Positions 36,217 through 48,655 of a stretch of DNA of 64,000 nt are shown here, in pieces. The position numbers and the translations under genes are program-made. Below the pieces are notes generated by a model. It saw only the letters and a list, made by a program, of their open reading frames with translations, did no database searches and was not told the origin of the DNA. Source of the stretch: Isoetes taiwanensis (lineage: Eukaryota > Streptophyta > Lycopodiopsida > Isoetales > Isoetaceae); the NCBI GenBank assembly GCA_021234155.1, contig JAJEKV010000050.1, forward strand, positions 6,597,199 through 6,661,198. The letters run 5' to 3'. Numbering within the stretch: the first letter of the stretch is position 1; the number at the start of each line of letters is the position of its first letter.

Positions 36217-36541
36217 TTAGCCGATTATAAAATGCATCGATCCGTGAAGCCGCCAATCCCTCGTTCTCGAGGCGAAGAATAGGCCCAAATCCGTGTCCCT
36301 TTTCGGCTTGAATTGTGGGAACATCAAAACGAACGAGATATGGAGGCAAAAAAAAAAAACCAACAGAACGAGACCCAAATGCAAAAAACCGGAGCCGAGG
36401 TCCGGCGATGGAGGGACGAACAAAAAGCTGGCGAAAAAAAAGGGGATGAAATGGTGCATAAAAGAGAACCCGAAGGTCAAATGGATATGGCGTAAAGGCG
36501 GAAAGAAGGAAGAAAAACCCACGTTAGGGTTCTTGCATTGC

Positions 36542-36970
36542 CTATCCGCCATGGGACAATGGATAAGGTAGATTTGAAATATAATCGGCATGTTCATGGC
36601 GCTCTTGCTCTGTAAACAACCAAACATCACGAGGCCCACACTTTTTGATGCGCAAGCGCCAATTCCGGGGAGCCCATTGCGAAAGCGGTAGACTTGAGCT
36701 TTCAATCTTCCCTTTGGGCAAGGTGAGCCAAGGTACCGAGCGTGTGGTGCGGTCCCCGCATTTCGCATCATGCTCATAGCCCTGGAGCAAATGATCTAGA
36801 CTGGTCGAGCCCGGCATCAAACCCTATCTTTGCACCATTGCAAAAATTTGCAAAGCCATTGCTGGCAACCAGGCTTTCACCTTAACAGTCCCACCAGACC
36901 CAACCTCTCGTCCAATTAAGGAGTTCATCCTTTGCCTTCACCTGCCAATCCCTGCAAAAAGAAAATAGAA
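36542..36970 (-). pseudogene. Possible exon of an unidentified gene
   Basis: A minus-strand frame (36820-36542, extending upstream to about 36960 through one stop) has the look of coding sequence (MNSLIGREVGSGGTVKVKAW upstream; SVPWLTLPKGKIESSSLPLS later). I do not recognise the family. A longer antisense-like ORF (36777-36217) overlaps it in another frame and is rich in F, L and S. Confidence 0.25.
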
Positions 36971-37014
36971 TCGAAGACGGAATAAAACCCTAAAATGGTT
37001 TTTTTTTATGCTTG

Positions 37015-37750
37015 CATGTTCAGCCCCTAAAATAAAAAGAGGGCTTTTGTTGTGAGCCCTTGGATGTTGGACTATTGAAAAAAAAATGCTAAATCAACGA
37101 CTAAGAAATAGTGCACTCTAGATGTACGCATTAGTACATCTATTCAAATACGCCATGAAATCTTAGGAAAACCTTTGTGAAAAGCGTACAAAAACACAAA
37201 AAAAAACCCCCTGTTATTATGCTACATATTTGCTTGAATAAAGGACCAGGCCACCGGGCTCCATAACCAAGCTATAACCGCCGACAGAGCTGTCTGTAGT
37301 GGAAGCCCAACTGGTTAAGTTCTTTGCCGGCTTCAAAACCCTGCCCACCATAACCGTATCAGTCAGCTCGTCAAAGTTCTCCCAAATAGTATCATTAAAT
37401 CGAGTCTGCAGAACCAAATTTCCCATATTTGTCACCAACAGAGTCTGCACACCCTAACCCTAACCGTGCCCTAATTCCGGCTGTCTCTGAATTTCATGAG
37501 AAAAGGGCTTTCATTATAAGCCGTTGGATCTTTTTGGATTAAAAGAGGGCTTTCTTTGTAAGCCCTCTGATCTTAACCATTGAGGAACATGAAACAAAAA
37601 TTGCACAAATTGCATGCAAGAACTTGGTGCACTCTAGATATACTGATTAGTATACCTCGTGCAATACGCCCATGAAATCATATAAAAACCATGCCAAAAA
37701 GCGTATAAAATCACAAAAAAAACCCCCTGTTATAATGCTACATATTCCAC
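37015..37750. repeat. Direct repeats flanking the lectin fragment
   Basis: About 37015-37236 and 37527-37750 share blocks in the same order: AAAAGAGGGCTTT, GTGCACTCTAGATGTAC/ATATAC, CCATGAAATC, and CCCCCTGTTATTATGCTACA at the end. They are clearly diverged. Either a tandem duplication or the relics of LTRs would fit. Confidence 0.6.
37217..37450 (-). pseudogene. Bulb-type (G-type) lectin domain fragment
   Basis: The minus-strand frame reads MGNLVLQTRFNDTIWENFDE followed by LTSWASTTDSSVGGYSLVME and GGLVLY. It matches the middle of the B-lectin domain of S-locus-type receptor kinases (GNLVL..., W-SFD-PTDT, LTSW). Only about 77 codons exist. There is no signal peptide, PAN or kinase part nearby. 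It lies between two direct repeats of about 200 bp. Confidence 0.65.
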
Positions 37751-38340
37751 ATTAGGATTAGAGACTTTTGTTTCACATTAGGAACTAACTCGCTATCAAG
37801 TATTTGGAATTAGTATTCGGATCATGACGAGGAACAACTATGTCAGCCATAACTCGAAAAATGGTGTGCAACTGTGCGAATCGAGGCAATGTATTTATGC
37901 CTTTTTATAGGCAAATGGAGCATTGAGGGCCCCGTTTCAATGTAGTCTTAATGATAAACCACTAAATACAATGGCTACATACATAATGGAAGATATTTTC
38001 GGACCAAAATAAGGGATAAAACACGTCCCACATTTGATTTTGCTATCTCTTCCATGTTCACAGTTTCAAGCCGAGCAAGTGCAAAGGATAAATATATCAT
38101 GGAAGTTGATATTCATTATGTGGGCAAGATACAAGAGATAATAGAGCTCGGTTATACCAAATCCATAAAGGTTATTTTCAAGATCAGGTGGTATGATGTT
38201 TTTTGCCTCAATGTTAGAAAGTTTTCATTATTTTATTTAATTCATTGTCGTTCCTGCCTTTAGATGTGCATTCACATAGGCAGTAACGATACCTAATTTT
38301 AGGGGTTTTTTCTTTTAATAACATGCCTTTTCTAAAGAAA
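37751..38340. other. Spacer without recognised genes
   Basis: A 69-codon ORF at 38054-38263 has no recognisable domain. Nothing else was seen. Confidence 0.4.
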
Positions 38341-38344
38341 AAGT

Positions 38345-39010
38345 GTTGTCTAGTTCACCAAAACCAGAGTAAGTTCTATCCAGAGAACCAATTTATGGTA
38401 GTTCACCACCCAACCAGGTCAATCTATTTAAGAACTGGAGGAGTTATGGCAACTCAAGAGGCATAGGCAAATTCTCAATCATCAGCTCTTTATTCCAGAC
38501 AAGAATTTATAGAGATAGGTTATGGAATTAGGATAAAACCATCGGCTTCAGTTTAGAATAAATCGTTTCATATGGTTCTTGATAAAAAAGGCTAAATCAA
38601 GTTGAATTATTGCAGTCTGGAAGTGCTCCCTGTTCATAAGTTACTGTATATGCAAGTCCCTGTAGTTGTTTGTTCCCCCTTGGTCACCTAAGACTGTAAC
38701 TTATCCTATCAAAATCCGCCATTGGCCTCTCTCCCAAAATGGCCGTCCTCCCCCTTTATTTAAAGTGTTCGCTTCCTTGATTAGAACGTTCCTTTTTCCT
38801 TAGATTAATGTTAACTGTAACCTTTAATTTTAGGAATACCTTTCATTAATAAATATTACTTAAAACTTAGCTATAAGGTTTTCTCTTGCCATTCAATTGC
38901 CTTGCCTTGCCAATAATTTGCCAAACTTACGCACACTAGTCCACCAAGACAAATGTCCAAACCACACCCCCACGCTACCATATTCGCATCAATTCCTCCC
39001 TTCCTGGGAA
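38345..39010. repeat. Dispersed repeat (family R1), copy 1
   Basis: It matches 59161-59644 plus 60012-60140 in the same order and orientation (for example AGTTCACCAAAACCAGAGTA, ACAAGAATTTATAGAGATA and CCTTGCCAATAATTTGCCAA). Here it is uninterrupted. In the second copy a LINE fragment is inserted. No coding capacity was seen. Confidence 0.8.
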
Positions 39011-39070
39011 GCAACCTCAGTTGTATCCGTAAACCACAAGTTAAGCAGCAAGTCAACTTCTGTACATAAG

Positions 39071-39150
39071 CACCAACTCAATCCATGTGTACTTGAGCAT
39101 CAACTCAATCCATGTATACTTGAGCACCAACTCAATCCATTTCAAGGTCC
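39071..39150. repeat. Three tandem copies of a 27-bp unit
   Basis: The unit starts CACCAACTCAATCCATGTGT and begins at 39071, 39098 and 39125, the last copy partial. Confidence 0.85.
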
Positions 39151-40130
39151 AAAGACTGGGATTATTATCTCATAAATAGCATCAACTATGCACTATGATC
39201 ATAGTTCTTGTGGCTAAGGATTAAGTTTGAGATACTGAAAGGATTGAATTGATCTACCGAGTTGGAATACAATTAACAAGGCTTTAAATTTGTACTAGCT
39301 CAAAAGTAAGTTTTTGAATTCAGAGAATGGACAAGGTTTAAGAAAGAATAATGGATTTTTGTTGAAGCACCAACCTCAAGCAATAGCATCAACTACTGCT
39401 CAAAATTTTAGACACCAATCTAAAATTTTCTAATGTCATTTATTAATAGCAAGTACCTATGGCATCAACCAAATATGTGCATATTTTAATGGCATGAGCA
39501 ACGTTCATAATGAAACAATACAATCATCGGTTCATAAATTATCTAAAGGCACAAATCCTTCAAAAACATTTAACAGATTCTCACATCCTCTACTTTTTTT
39601 AACCACAATTTCTTATAGATAAAATTTAATCAATATTAAGACATCTTATTGGGAACAATGGGCTGTAGTTTACACTTGTTCAAGCTGTGGATAGGTAGAT
39701 TCATCCACCATAGATATGTCCTCTGTAGTTACATAAGAAAAAAGTTTAAACAAAAATCCATCCTGGCCAAGGAGATGGATTATCATTTTTTTCTGTTAGG
39801 CTTGATTTGAAGGAGATTCGTTTTGACAAAATGAAATGGATTGATAAGATTGGATAGATTCGATTTGCTCTCTTCTAAATTATCTGCACCTAAGAATTTA
39901 TGTCTATATTTCTTGCAACAAAGAATGTAACCTTATAGATATTCAAAGATTACTCTAGAATGCTTCTTTTCTTTTAATCATAATAGATTGGCAAGAATAG
40001 ATCAAGGAATTACAATTAAATTCATAGAGATAAGATAAGAGAACATCATTTGGGTTCTCAGAATAAGGATTTCTATTCCAGTTTACAATCACCAGCACCA
40101 ACTAGATGACTTGCAAACATCAAGAATAGC
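39151..40130. other. AT-rich spacer
   Basis: No gene was recognised. Confidence 0.4.
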
Positions 40131-40132
40131 CA

Positions 40133-40150
40133 GGCTCTGATACCAAGTGA
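40133..40150 (-). other. Isolated retrotransposon primer-binding-site-like motif
   Basis: The minus strand reads TCACTTGGTATCAGAGCC, the initiator-Met-tRNA complement used by plant LTR retrotransposons. No gag, RT or LTR pair was recognised around it, so it may be the relic of an element. Confidence 0.4.
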
Positions 40151-40302
40151 TGCGGATCACGCCAATTACCCAATCATTTTGAACTTCAGAAGCTATAACA
40201 CATGACTTCTTCAGCTAAATAAGGTTTTGCAATCCTTAGATCATCTACAAAAGCAAAAAAAAAAAAAAAAAGGAACTTTTAAACATGTTCAAGACCTTTA
40301 TG

Positions 40303-41600
40303 GGGACCTTCCCAGATTTTTAACATTTTAGACTCTAAGATCTAATCTGCTACAATTAGCAACCCCATACATAAACATGTGTTCTTATGTTTGGGCAGAG
40401 ATCTGGCCATGATTTTTTACAAAAAAAACCCACATATATTCCATCATTTTAAACATGGTATGTTTATACAACCTTTCAAAACATACAAGTTAATAAAACT
40501 GTAATTGCTGTCTAATTATCAACTTTTACTTTTAACTACAATATCAAGTTAAAAACATGTATACAAAATCGTATGTTCATTTTTGGAACTGAGCATCAGA
40601 ATCCTTTCACATGTAAGCATCTCCCAGAATATCCTTATCATTTGCATCATGAATGCAAGAAAACATTGCAAGAAAAATTCCTGTTACCTGCACCACAAAG
40701 AACAAAAAACAAGCATTAAGATAGTTGTTATGTACGTGATAGCAGGTGTCATAAGAATTTCTGGGTTTATGGCCCTTCACCCTGCTTGTTCAACCACAAA
40801 CAATTGATAATGATAAATTTAAAGTCACATATCCTTTTGTTAGCCATTTACCTTGTCCCTTAATGGATCTATAGACTAACAGAATAAACATAGCATAAGG
40901 TCTGAATATCCATTAATCTATCAGATTTGCCCTATATTAGCTATATTTTAGAGGCATTAGAGTCTGGCCATTATTGGGACTTAGATCCATGCTATCTAAA
41001 CCATATTTACCTCTGACCATATCTTAAATGCTGTAAATTAGATCCCTATATTATATCTATTCATAGCTTATTTATCTTAGATCAACTAGCAATTATAAAG
41101 CAGTAGATCTACTCTATCTTTATCTTTTTTGGCAGGCATGCATTAAGTACATTAATGCCATGAAATAAATAACCTCAAACCTGTGTGGTTCGAGTAGGAA
41201 TGCTTGACTCCTGATCAGCATCCATGGTTGATTTCCTCTTATCCAGATTAATGGTATGTTGTATTTTTGGCTCTGCAATATCCTTAGCATAACCATTAAA
41301 TCCAGTTGAAGCCTGTGTTGGCACTTGCACTTGTCCTATCTTTCCCCTTGGCAATCAGTCTCTTGAGCATGAGAATCACTGATTATTATAACATTTTCTT
41401 CCATTGTGCCTCTACTACCACCTGTGGGCAGAGCTAGTTTGTGCAATTGGAACATCTTCTTCCTCTTTTCCAAGCTACTTTTCTCATCCTCAAGCCTTTT
41501 ACGGTTCAGATCTCCTTTCTTTCAGCCCATGTGGGCAGATGCACAGTCTCTACACTTAACTAGCTATCTGACAACTCTGGGATATGCATTTCGGCATTAT
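40303..41600 (-). repeat. Tandem duplication unit 1 with gene fragment (two exons)
   Basis: This 1.3-kb unit recurs at 55616-56900. Unit 2 starts directly after unit 1 (at about 41600) before being split by the LINE nest. On the minus strand it contains an exon ending at 41181 (TIPTRTTQ-like end before the donor GTTTGAG) and a last exon 40687-40577 after the acceptor GTGCAG. Here the first exon is frameshifted and the last has an in-frame stop. The encoded protein is not recognised. Confidence 0.7.
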
Positions 41601-41613
41601 GGGGACCTTCCCA

Positions 41614-41626
41614 GATTTTTAACATT
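41614..41626. other. Target-site duplication of the L-A LINE, left copy
   Basis: GATTTTTAACATT here equals 55616-55628. It belongs to the first bases of duplication unit 2. Confidence 0.85.
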
Positions 41627-43870
41627 TTTTTTGATGAGCGTGGACCTTTATTACTCAAAAGAATACAAAGAGTACATGGGGGACTCAAAACCCAGTGGAG
41701 AAGATATCCACTAGAGCAACACTACCTACCACATACATAACATAGAAAAGTAGAGAACACAGATCACCACGAGCATAACTGTTTGCTATGAGTAGGTCTG
41801 AATCTGAAGATATTGCTCCCAAATAACACTTTTGATGTCATCCTTTAAGAATAGAATAGAATAGAATAGAATAGTTTTTTATCGTCCACTGAGACCAATC
41901 GGCCTATGGGACCCAGAAGGGCGCTAAACAAACTTATTCTTGTCAGGGTTAAAAACCCCCACAGGAAAAGGGTTTTCGAGGAAAAACCGCGGGCGATAAT
42001 AAGAATCTTTGTCAAAACCGCATAAGTATACATCATCATGAAATAAATGTGTATGTACATGTCAAGGCGCGTGCCCGGGACATAGCTGATCTCGCATGTC
42101 CATGACCTCTGAAGGTATGATCCTAGCATCCTTACGGATCTGGTGCTCAATGTCACATGTAGCGGCTGGTGGGGCGACCAACTTCAAAGCATAGCGCGTC
42201 CGGATTTGATCATATCTTTGGGCAACTTTGAAGGGTATGAGATTCATCCTCAATGACTCCCATTTGGCGGCATTGATGAGAGCACGTCCCGACGTGGCTC
42301 ACCAATCCATCTGCTGTCTCAATTCGAAGATGATGTGCCCCTGTGCGAATGGAGGCAATGAGTCTGCGTCTTTTCATGGGCAAGTGGGTGCGGGTAGCAT
42401 TGTGGGCCTCGTTCAATGTGGGATTTATGTAAAAATTTGGTAGTGTCTTTGTCTTGACTTTGTTCAAGGCGTTGGCATCCCAAAGCTTGCTGATGAAGCA
42501 AAGCGTCAAGATATTGCCTCAAGCTATGGTGATTCGCCTCTGTTTGCACATGTATGCTGTGCTCTGCACATTCCATCTAGCCATCCATTGAGCTCTCTTT
42601 TCCCTCCAAAGGCCTTGGCGTTGTGGCTAGGCCCCATCGCCATGGCATAAGCTAGTTTTGGGAGGCGAGCATCGTCCATGTTGACCACCTTCCGAAAATA
42701 GACAATGTGGCGATCAAGGGGCCCCTCGAAGAGGCAAGAATCCTCCATTTCTGCGGTAGAATTTGATATGGGGACGTGGACTTCACCCCCTAGTGCTCGT
42801 ACCAAGAAGGCTTACGCACCGCTCCAAGTCATTCCAAGTAGCGAGGGATACTCTTTGGGCCCCATACTTCAACCCCGTATAAAAAGGACAGCTCCACTAA
42901 GACTTTGAACAGGTGTGACCGATGGGTCCAATCATACAACTCCGCTCTATGACTATTGTTTTGCATTGCATATAGTGCTTTCCAGCCCGCAAGTAACTTC
43001 GTGAGCCGTATGGATGTGTCCCGGTGCATAGTAGGCGGAAACTCCACTCCCAAATATTTGTATGTGGATGCTACTTCCACATTACGCCCCTCGATAGCGG
43101 AAGGAGGGGATCCTCGGTACCGTCGTGAAGATGATATGAAAACCACCTTAGTCTTGGCCAAGTTGTGGCATATCGGGCCGCTTGACAAAATGTGTCCGGG
43201 GCATCGAGATGTCGTTGCATGTCCGCTGGTGTGTAGCTAGGAGGTCCACATCATCGGCATATATTAACCGCTTGATGATACGGTAGAGAAGGTGAGCCCC
43301 GTCGCCCCCCATTATCGGCAAACCCAGCTCTCCAATTGATCAATGTAAAGCCCAAACAATGTTGGGGAGAGGGCATCCTGGCGAACGATACTACTATCAA
43401 ATGGTTGGCTTGTCGAACAACAACCAAGCCGAGCATCTTTCATAAAAGCTGCATTACTGCATTACGCAAATCTACGGACCCCCAACCGCCGCCAATCTTG
43501 CCCATAGTTTTTCCCGAGGCACGTTGTCAAATGCCTTTGCAAAATCCCGCGAAGCAACAATATAGATCCCGACGGGCGGTTCCCTTTGTCTTCAACCGAG
43601 CTTCGCGAATGTGAAGATGTGGTCAATGGTTGAGTGTGGGTCCGAATCACGCCTGCTGGGTGAGGGCCCGTATCTCTCGCCTCTGCCCGGCCCATAACCG
43701 CCGCCGAGAATCCCAAAAAGCAATTTTGCAAACACCGAACGACCATGATTGTTGGTGGTATTGGGTATTTCGGTCATGGGTCACCGCCTTATAGATGGGA
43801 ACAACTCGCTATTGGTCCATCAGACGGAAGCCTTCTCGTAATGCCTTGTTGAACAAGGCGGCCAAGACCG

Positions 43871-43878
43871 GTATTATG
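43871..43878. other. hAT target-site duplication, left
   Basis: GTATTATG, repeated exactly at 53859-53866. With one copy retained and the hAT removed, the minus-strand LINE frame reads through the junction without a break. Confidence 0.85.
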
Positions 43879-43969
43879 TGGATAGGTTCTATCGCACAAA
43901 ATTAAAATTCACGGCGATAAAGTCAAAAATACGTATTTTTAATAAAATCGTGATTTAACGATATAAAAC

Positions 43970-44250
43970 CTGCCGCCGGTAGGAAAAAAAATTTCGCGAC
44001 GCCGAAAGCTTCTTGGCGTGACGAAAAAAACCCAGCGTCAAAATATCTAATTCTATACCATAAAAGTCTGGTCGACTTTTGCGCAGACGAAAAACCTAGG
44101 TTCAGCGTGAGCGAAAGTTTTTTCGCGACGCTCGAATTATTTCAGCAGACGCTTAAACCGGGCGTGTTCGCGTCTTGGTTTTTTACGTTTGGCGTCGCGA
44201 AAAAGAACGTCTGTGGTTTGAGAGATTACCAGCGACGTGAAATTTTTATA
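43970..44250. repeat. hAT left subterminal repeats
   Basis: Short GC-rich motifs such as CGCGACGCCGAAA, CAGCGTGAGCGAAA and GGCGTCGCGAAAA recur in both orientations. They probably bind the transposase. The counterpart lies at 53440-53750. Confidence 0.7.
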
Positions 44251-44334
44251 TATTCCTTGGCGGTGATGGATTCGATTTTTCTTATAACAAAAACAAGGTA
44301 TTTCCTGCGCCCAACCTTGCAATTTGCCACCCAA

Positions 44335-44544
44335 AACCTTTTTTTTTTTTTTTTTATTATTTTTTAGGTTTTTTTTTTTTTTTTTTTGATAGGTAGGCCG
44401 GGTTAGGTCATGGTTAGGCCCTACTTTCCCCCCCAGTGTAAGGGGCGTAACGATGGTGAGTGCCTTGTTCTGTAATTTGAGCAGCCTATTTTAGAAAAAA
44501 ATAATAATAATAATTTAAGCAAATAAAAAAATAATAATTTAAGC

Positions 44545-44590
<46 letters not shown>
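44335..44590. repeat. Homopolymer tracts inside the hAT
   Basis: T-rich runs at about 44339-44388 are followed by an uninterrupted A run at about 44549-44588. The length of the A run is prone to sequencing error. They could mark a retrotransposed insert, but no gene was recognised between them. Confidence 0.6.
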
Positions 44591-44591
<1 letters not shown>

Positions 44592-45929
44592 GTTGCCTAC
44601 CATTAAACAAAAACTGAGAGGGGTTTTTTAGGGTTGTGTTTTGCCAAGAGAATAGGCATGCCCCTTGCACGGTATTGTCGCATTTATTTGCGCCATCTTG
44701 AGGGTGGGTGGTAACTTCTGGAAGCTTAAGGCAACTAGGGTCTCCCTTTAGTAAGAGTATAACCCTCGCCTGACGCCGTTGTTGGCCTTGGTCACGCGGT
44801 GTCGAAAGGTGTGCGTTGTACTTTTATTAAGGGTTAGGAGAATGTTTTATCAATTCACACCCTAGTTCCTGATGGTGTTGTTGATGAAAGTCCGACACTA
44901 ATATAGGAACTGGCGTATGTTTTGATAAGCATTCGATTGGTCTCGTCTTTTGAAAAAAGCGTGACCTAGGACAAGTGCAATGCATTTAAAACTTGCTAGC
45001 CTTGCATTTTGGAAGTAGCTGGGCTATAGATCATAAATCGTGTTTTGGTCCTTTTATTTGTTACCCTATCCTTGGCCTTGCACATACATACTCATGTTAG
45101 GGTCTTAGTGTAGGAAGCATAAAATTAGTGTTTTGTTTTGGTTAAAGTGAGTTGATTTACCCTCATGTGCTAAGCACTAAATTGAAAGTTTTATCTTTGC
45201 TTGACTTGTAGGTGTTCTTTGTTGTCGATTGTATTATCAGCGGAAAGTCGCATTTTGCTAGCCTGCTAGACAATCCCTTAAAACAAGAAGTATGACTTGA
45301 AGAGAGAGCGGAAGTTAACTTGCAACCAAATGTGGCATTAGTGTCTCGGATAGAGGCCATAACCGGTAGAGGCATTGGCGTCTCAAACCACAGGCTCTGA
45401 GCTGCAACACGAAGTCATCTTCGCGAAAGACCGGCACAGAAAAAAGTAGACCACAACAAGCATGGTCTACTTTGAGACCAATTTCATGAAGCTGGTTATT
45501 ATGTCCGGTACCGCGGCAATGCCTCATTTCGAGATTTGGAATTGATTACTAGCGGTGAGGAAGGATGGCTAGACTACCATGCGGGGCTGGTAAAAGATCG
45601 AGAGGGCTTTTAAGCTTCGAATGATGGAGCTAGACCACGAAAAAGAGTGAGCAAGAGAGGTATACATGGATAGTGGGTAATATTAGCCGCACTACAGGCA
45701 ATATGATCCACGAAGTTGCAAATTTGAGTAGTCATCGCTTGAGGCTAGAGTTGAAAGAAAAGCCAAAGACATGGAATGCTGGCGTGGACCAACAGAAAGT
45801 TGAAGAAAGAGGCCCATCAACCCCCATCTTGTTAAGAAAGTGTTGGCGCCAAACCATAAAAGCCAAACGTCCCGGGTGAGACAGGATAGGGAGTGGGAAG
45901 CTTCGTGAAGAAGAGCAGATGCCAAGACT
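44591..45929. other. hAT interior without recognised gene
   Basis: Short ORFs only (for example 45673-45879, +). Part of it may be the upstream region of the kinase-like pseudogene that follows, but no domain is recognisable. Confidence 0.35.
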
Positions 45930-46860
45930 ACTTGGTTTGCCATGGTAGATTCATCACAAATAATAAATAGACAACGAATTGGTTACGGTTCATATGGTGC
46001 GATTGTATAAGTGCAATATTTTTGGGGTCTAGTTTTATTAAAGATGAACCTTATTGTGTAAAACTTCAACATAATAATTTTCAGCATAGTACGAGAACCC
46101 AATAAGTTAGTGGAAGCTATCTTTGAAGAACATGAGGAGTCGGGAATGCAAGTTAGGCACGGGTGTATATCTGTTGCATTGGTAGCACAACGGCCTAGAA
46201 AGACAAGGCTTAATTTTCCCTTTTGGAATGGAGGTTCGTTGGCAACCTTCTTTACAAGTCATGGGTCAATGCCTTTCGTGAGCTTGCATTTAAGAAGTTG
46301 GGAGCTGTCCCCGGAGTTGAGGCGGACTTGAGGCTTTTGAGGGCCTTGAAAGAAAGAATTATTTGTTGCCTCTAGGGTTGGGGACTTAGCAATGTCATTA
46401 CATGGCGGGACTCTGAAAGCTCCATCAAGAAAGATATTTGCATATGGACTTGCATCCGGGCAATATATTGCTCCATTTTGATTATGGAAAGGAGAAGGGA
46501 TGTATTAATCCTCAGGCTGTGTACATTGGCATTTGTGATTGGGGTGAATCCAGGTTGATCCACGAGGCGGTGGAGGTAAAGCGATGGCATTACAAGGGTA
46601 TGGATGGCGAAGGTAAGAAAAGAATTGAGATGGAAAGGGCGGGCATCCATATATGCATGATGATCTTTTTTTTGGTAGTGGCTCGAAGACAGTGCCTGCA
46701 AGGGTTGACTTTGATTTACACGGGGCAGCGTACATTGTCTACTACTTAGCTGACTTTGCTAGTAAGTACTCCTACATGGAGTCAATAGGAAACTTGGAGC
46801 AACAAGGCAAGCATCGGAGAATGTGCGACTATTTGAAACATTCGTTGAGTAGCCAATGAG
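45930..46860 (+). pseudogene. Protein-kinase-like pseudogene carried by the hAT
   Basis: Plus-strand frames in order show kinase landmarks. A glycine loop, IGYGSYGAIV, lies near 45976-46005. A Lys in YCVK lies near 46050. FPFWNGGSL near 46215-46245 sits at the hinge. The catalytic loop HMDLHPGNILL lies near 46438-46470. The metal-binding triplet is DWG in place of DFG at 46537-46545. DFDLHGAAYIVYYLAD at about 46710-46755 occupies the subdomain IX position. The stop is at 46860. At least three frame changes are needed. The loop has HMDLHPGN rather than HRDLKxxN, so it is not an ordinary plant receptor kinase. Substrate and origin are unknown. Confidence 0.6.
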
Positions 46861-47159
46861 GGACAAAACACGAAAATTTGATATGGCTGACTACTACTTG
46901 ACACAATGCGGGCGATTTTCATTGCTCTCAATTAGTGCGAGGCCACAATTGGAATCAGTTGGATTCTTCAACTTGGCGGGGGTGGCGGCGATGCATTAGA
47001 CCAAGCTGGTCCTAGTCACGCCTAAGCGTGCATATTCACTTACATTCAAACATCCTTGTATTACATAATATTCCAACTAAATTCATTAAATGAAACATTA
47101 TTATGCGATGCTACATGAAAGATTATTGTCTATGTGTGTTGTGTAGCTTAGTTTTTCCT

Positions 47160-48655
47160 TTTTCGTGTGTTTTTTGTTTATTTATTCTATGCTTTTTTAT
47201 ATATGCAGACTAACGAACATTATAAAGACAAAAGTCAAAGCACACCTATACAAGTCGTTCGATTGCACCTATAGAAGTCCCGGTCAAATTATGTCCCACC
47301 GAACAGATCGAAGAATTGAATCGACACACGGAATGTCGGTCGTGAAGGCGGGAGGATCGGCATGGATTTTCGGTTCCCTCTAATTTGAGGACCCCCTCTA
47401 CCGATCTCCTTGGCATCAAGGGTTGGAGAACGAAGCTTGAGATGTCAAATTTGCTTTCGGCAAATGGAGAGAAAAGCGGCATGCAAGCGGCGAATGAGTT
47501 TCGCGACAGCCAGGAGTTAAGAAGGTTGCGTCGCGATGGATGAAGTTTCAAAGAGGGATAATTGCACCATCACAGAGGTGCATAATGTAGGCTGGCGGCG
47601 GGGCACGGCTATTGTCAAGTGGAGCGGAGACTCACGGCGATGTAATCACAAATTTGGACAAGAATGAGTTTGAAAGTGAGTGGCCTAGTAGGCGGGGTAA
47701 GTATAAGGCTCACGGAGTGCAAGAATCTTTGGGTTCGAGCAAAAGCACTTTCGGCGTCATGTCCAAGTGAAGGACATTTACCCCATAACGGTGAGTTTAG
47801 TAAGAGTTTTTGCTTGACAAGTATACTCTGAGCTTGTGAAGGAAGTGCGTAAATTATGGGAGTAGGAAATGGAGGCAAGGAAGCGGTAGTGGCAAAGACA
47901 AAGAGGGTCAAGCTATCGGAAGATGGCGAGAGTGGGCCACATGGTGAGCCCATCACCATTACATACCTTGTTCTTGGCGCTATCCAACTTTGGAGGTGAC
48001 GGGGGTGGCCATGGTTTGGAGCCGTGAATGACCTTGTGGATATTCGGGCCCAACTAGAGAATGAGAGAAGTCGGAACGACACTTTCCGAGGAGAATATTA
48101 AGCGAAGGACCGGGTGCCGATGGGTATGATAAGATGGCGGCTGAATTAGAGGGGCTAAGCGGCAACTAAGCGGCATTAAGCGAGGAGGCAAGCGGTCCTT
48201 AGAGAAAACAACGAGCACTTGCGCTAATTTGACCAAATCGTTAGACTCGACCCTTTTAGGGTGACTTGAGCGGTCGATATCCTATCTCCCTCGCAGTATT
48301 TGTATGAGAGTCGAGTGGGAAGAGCTAAAGGTTGTTGATTCTGAGACATTGCCAATTTTGTGGTGACAACTGACACGTGTGAATTTTGGTACACTCTAGG
48401 GTGTGGGCATCGTATGCACATGCGATGTGTTCTTGATTGGATGTTGCAAAGCCGCTTCTGTCCAACCTTGCAAGGCGGATGGATTTTTTCACGAGTTACA
48501 ATATGCCATATTTAATATGCAAGGTCGCATGCGGGCGTTGCCACATTTGACCTTCCTTGAGGAGGGATGGGCAGATGCACACTTTTCAAACCTTTCGCGA
48601 GATGGAATTGTGGAGGGTGGAGGAGCGCGTGAAGGAGAGCGGTGCGGACATTAAC
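47160..48655 (+). pseudogene. Unassigned coding-looking stretches in the hAT
   Basis: Plus-strand frames give GVGNGGKEAVVAKTKRVKLS near 47855, a coiled-coil-like AQLENERSRNDT near 48050, and an 83-codon ORF at 48403-48654. Around 47440-47480 a frame reads RCQICFRQMERKAACKRR, Cys-rich. These may be parts of one broken captured gene or host fragments. I do not recognise the family. Antisense ORFs in the same stretch look like shadows. Confidence 0.3.

Noticed and set aside
36217-36777. A 186-codon minus ORF
   Set aside because: Its second half is F/L/S-rich, and another frame in the same place looks more coding-like.
37451-37465. Telomere-like CCCTAAA repeat
   Set aside because: Only two ACCCTA units are present, too short to be a telomere relic.
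47615-48236. Minus-strand ORFs of 60-155 codons in the hAT
   Set aside because: They are rich in S, L and P without motifs, and the plus strand reads more like coding sequence there.
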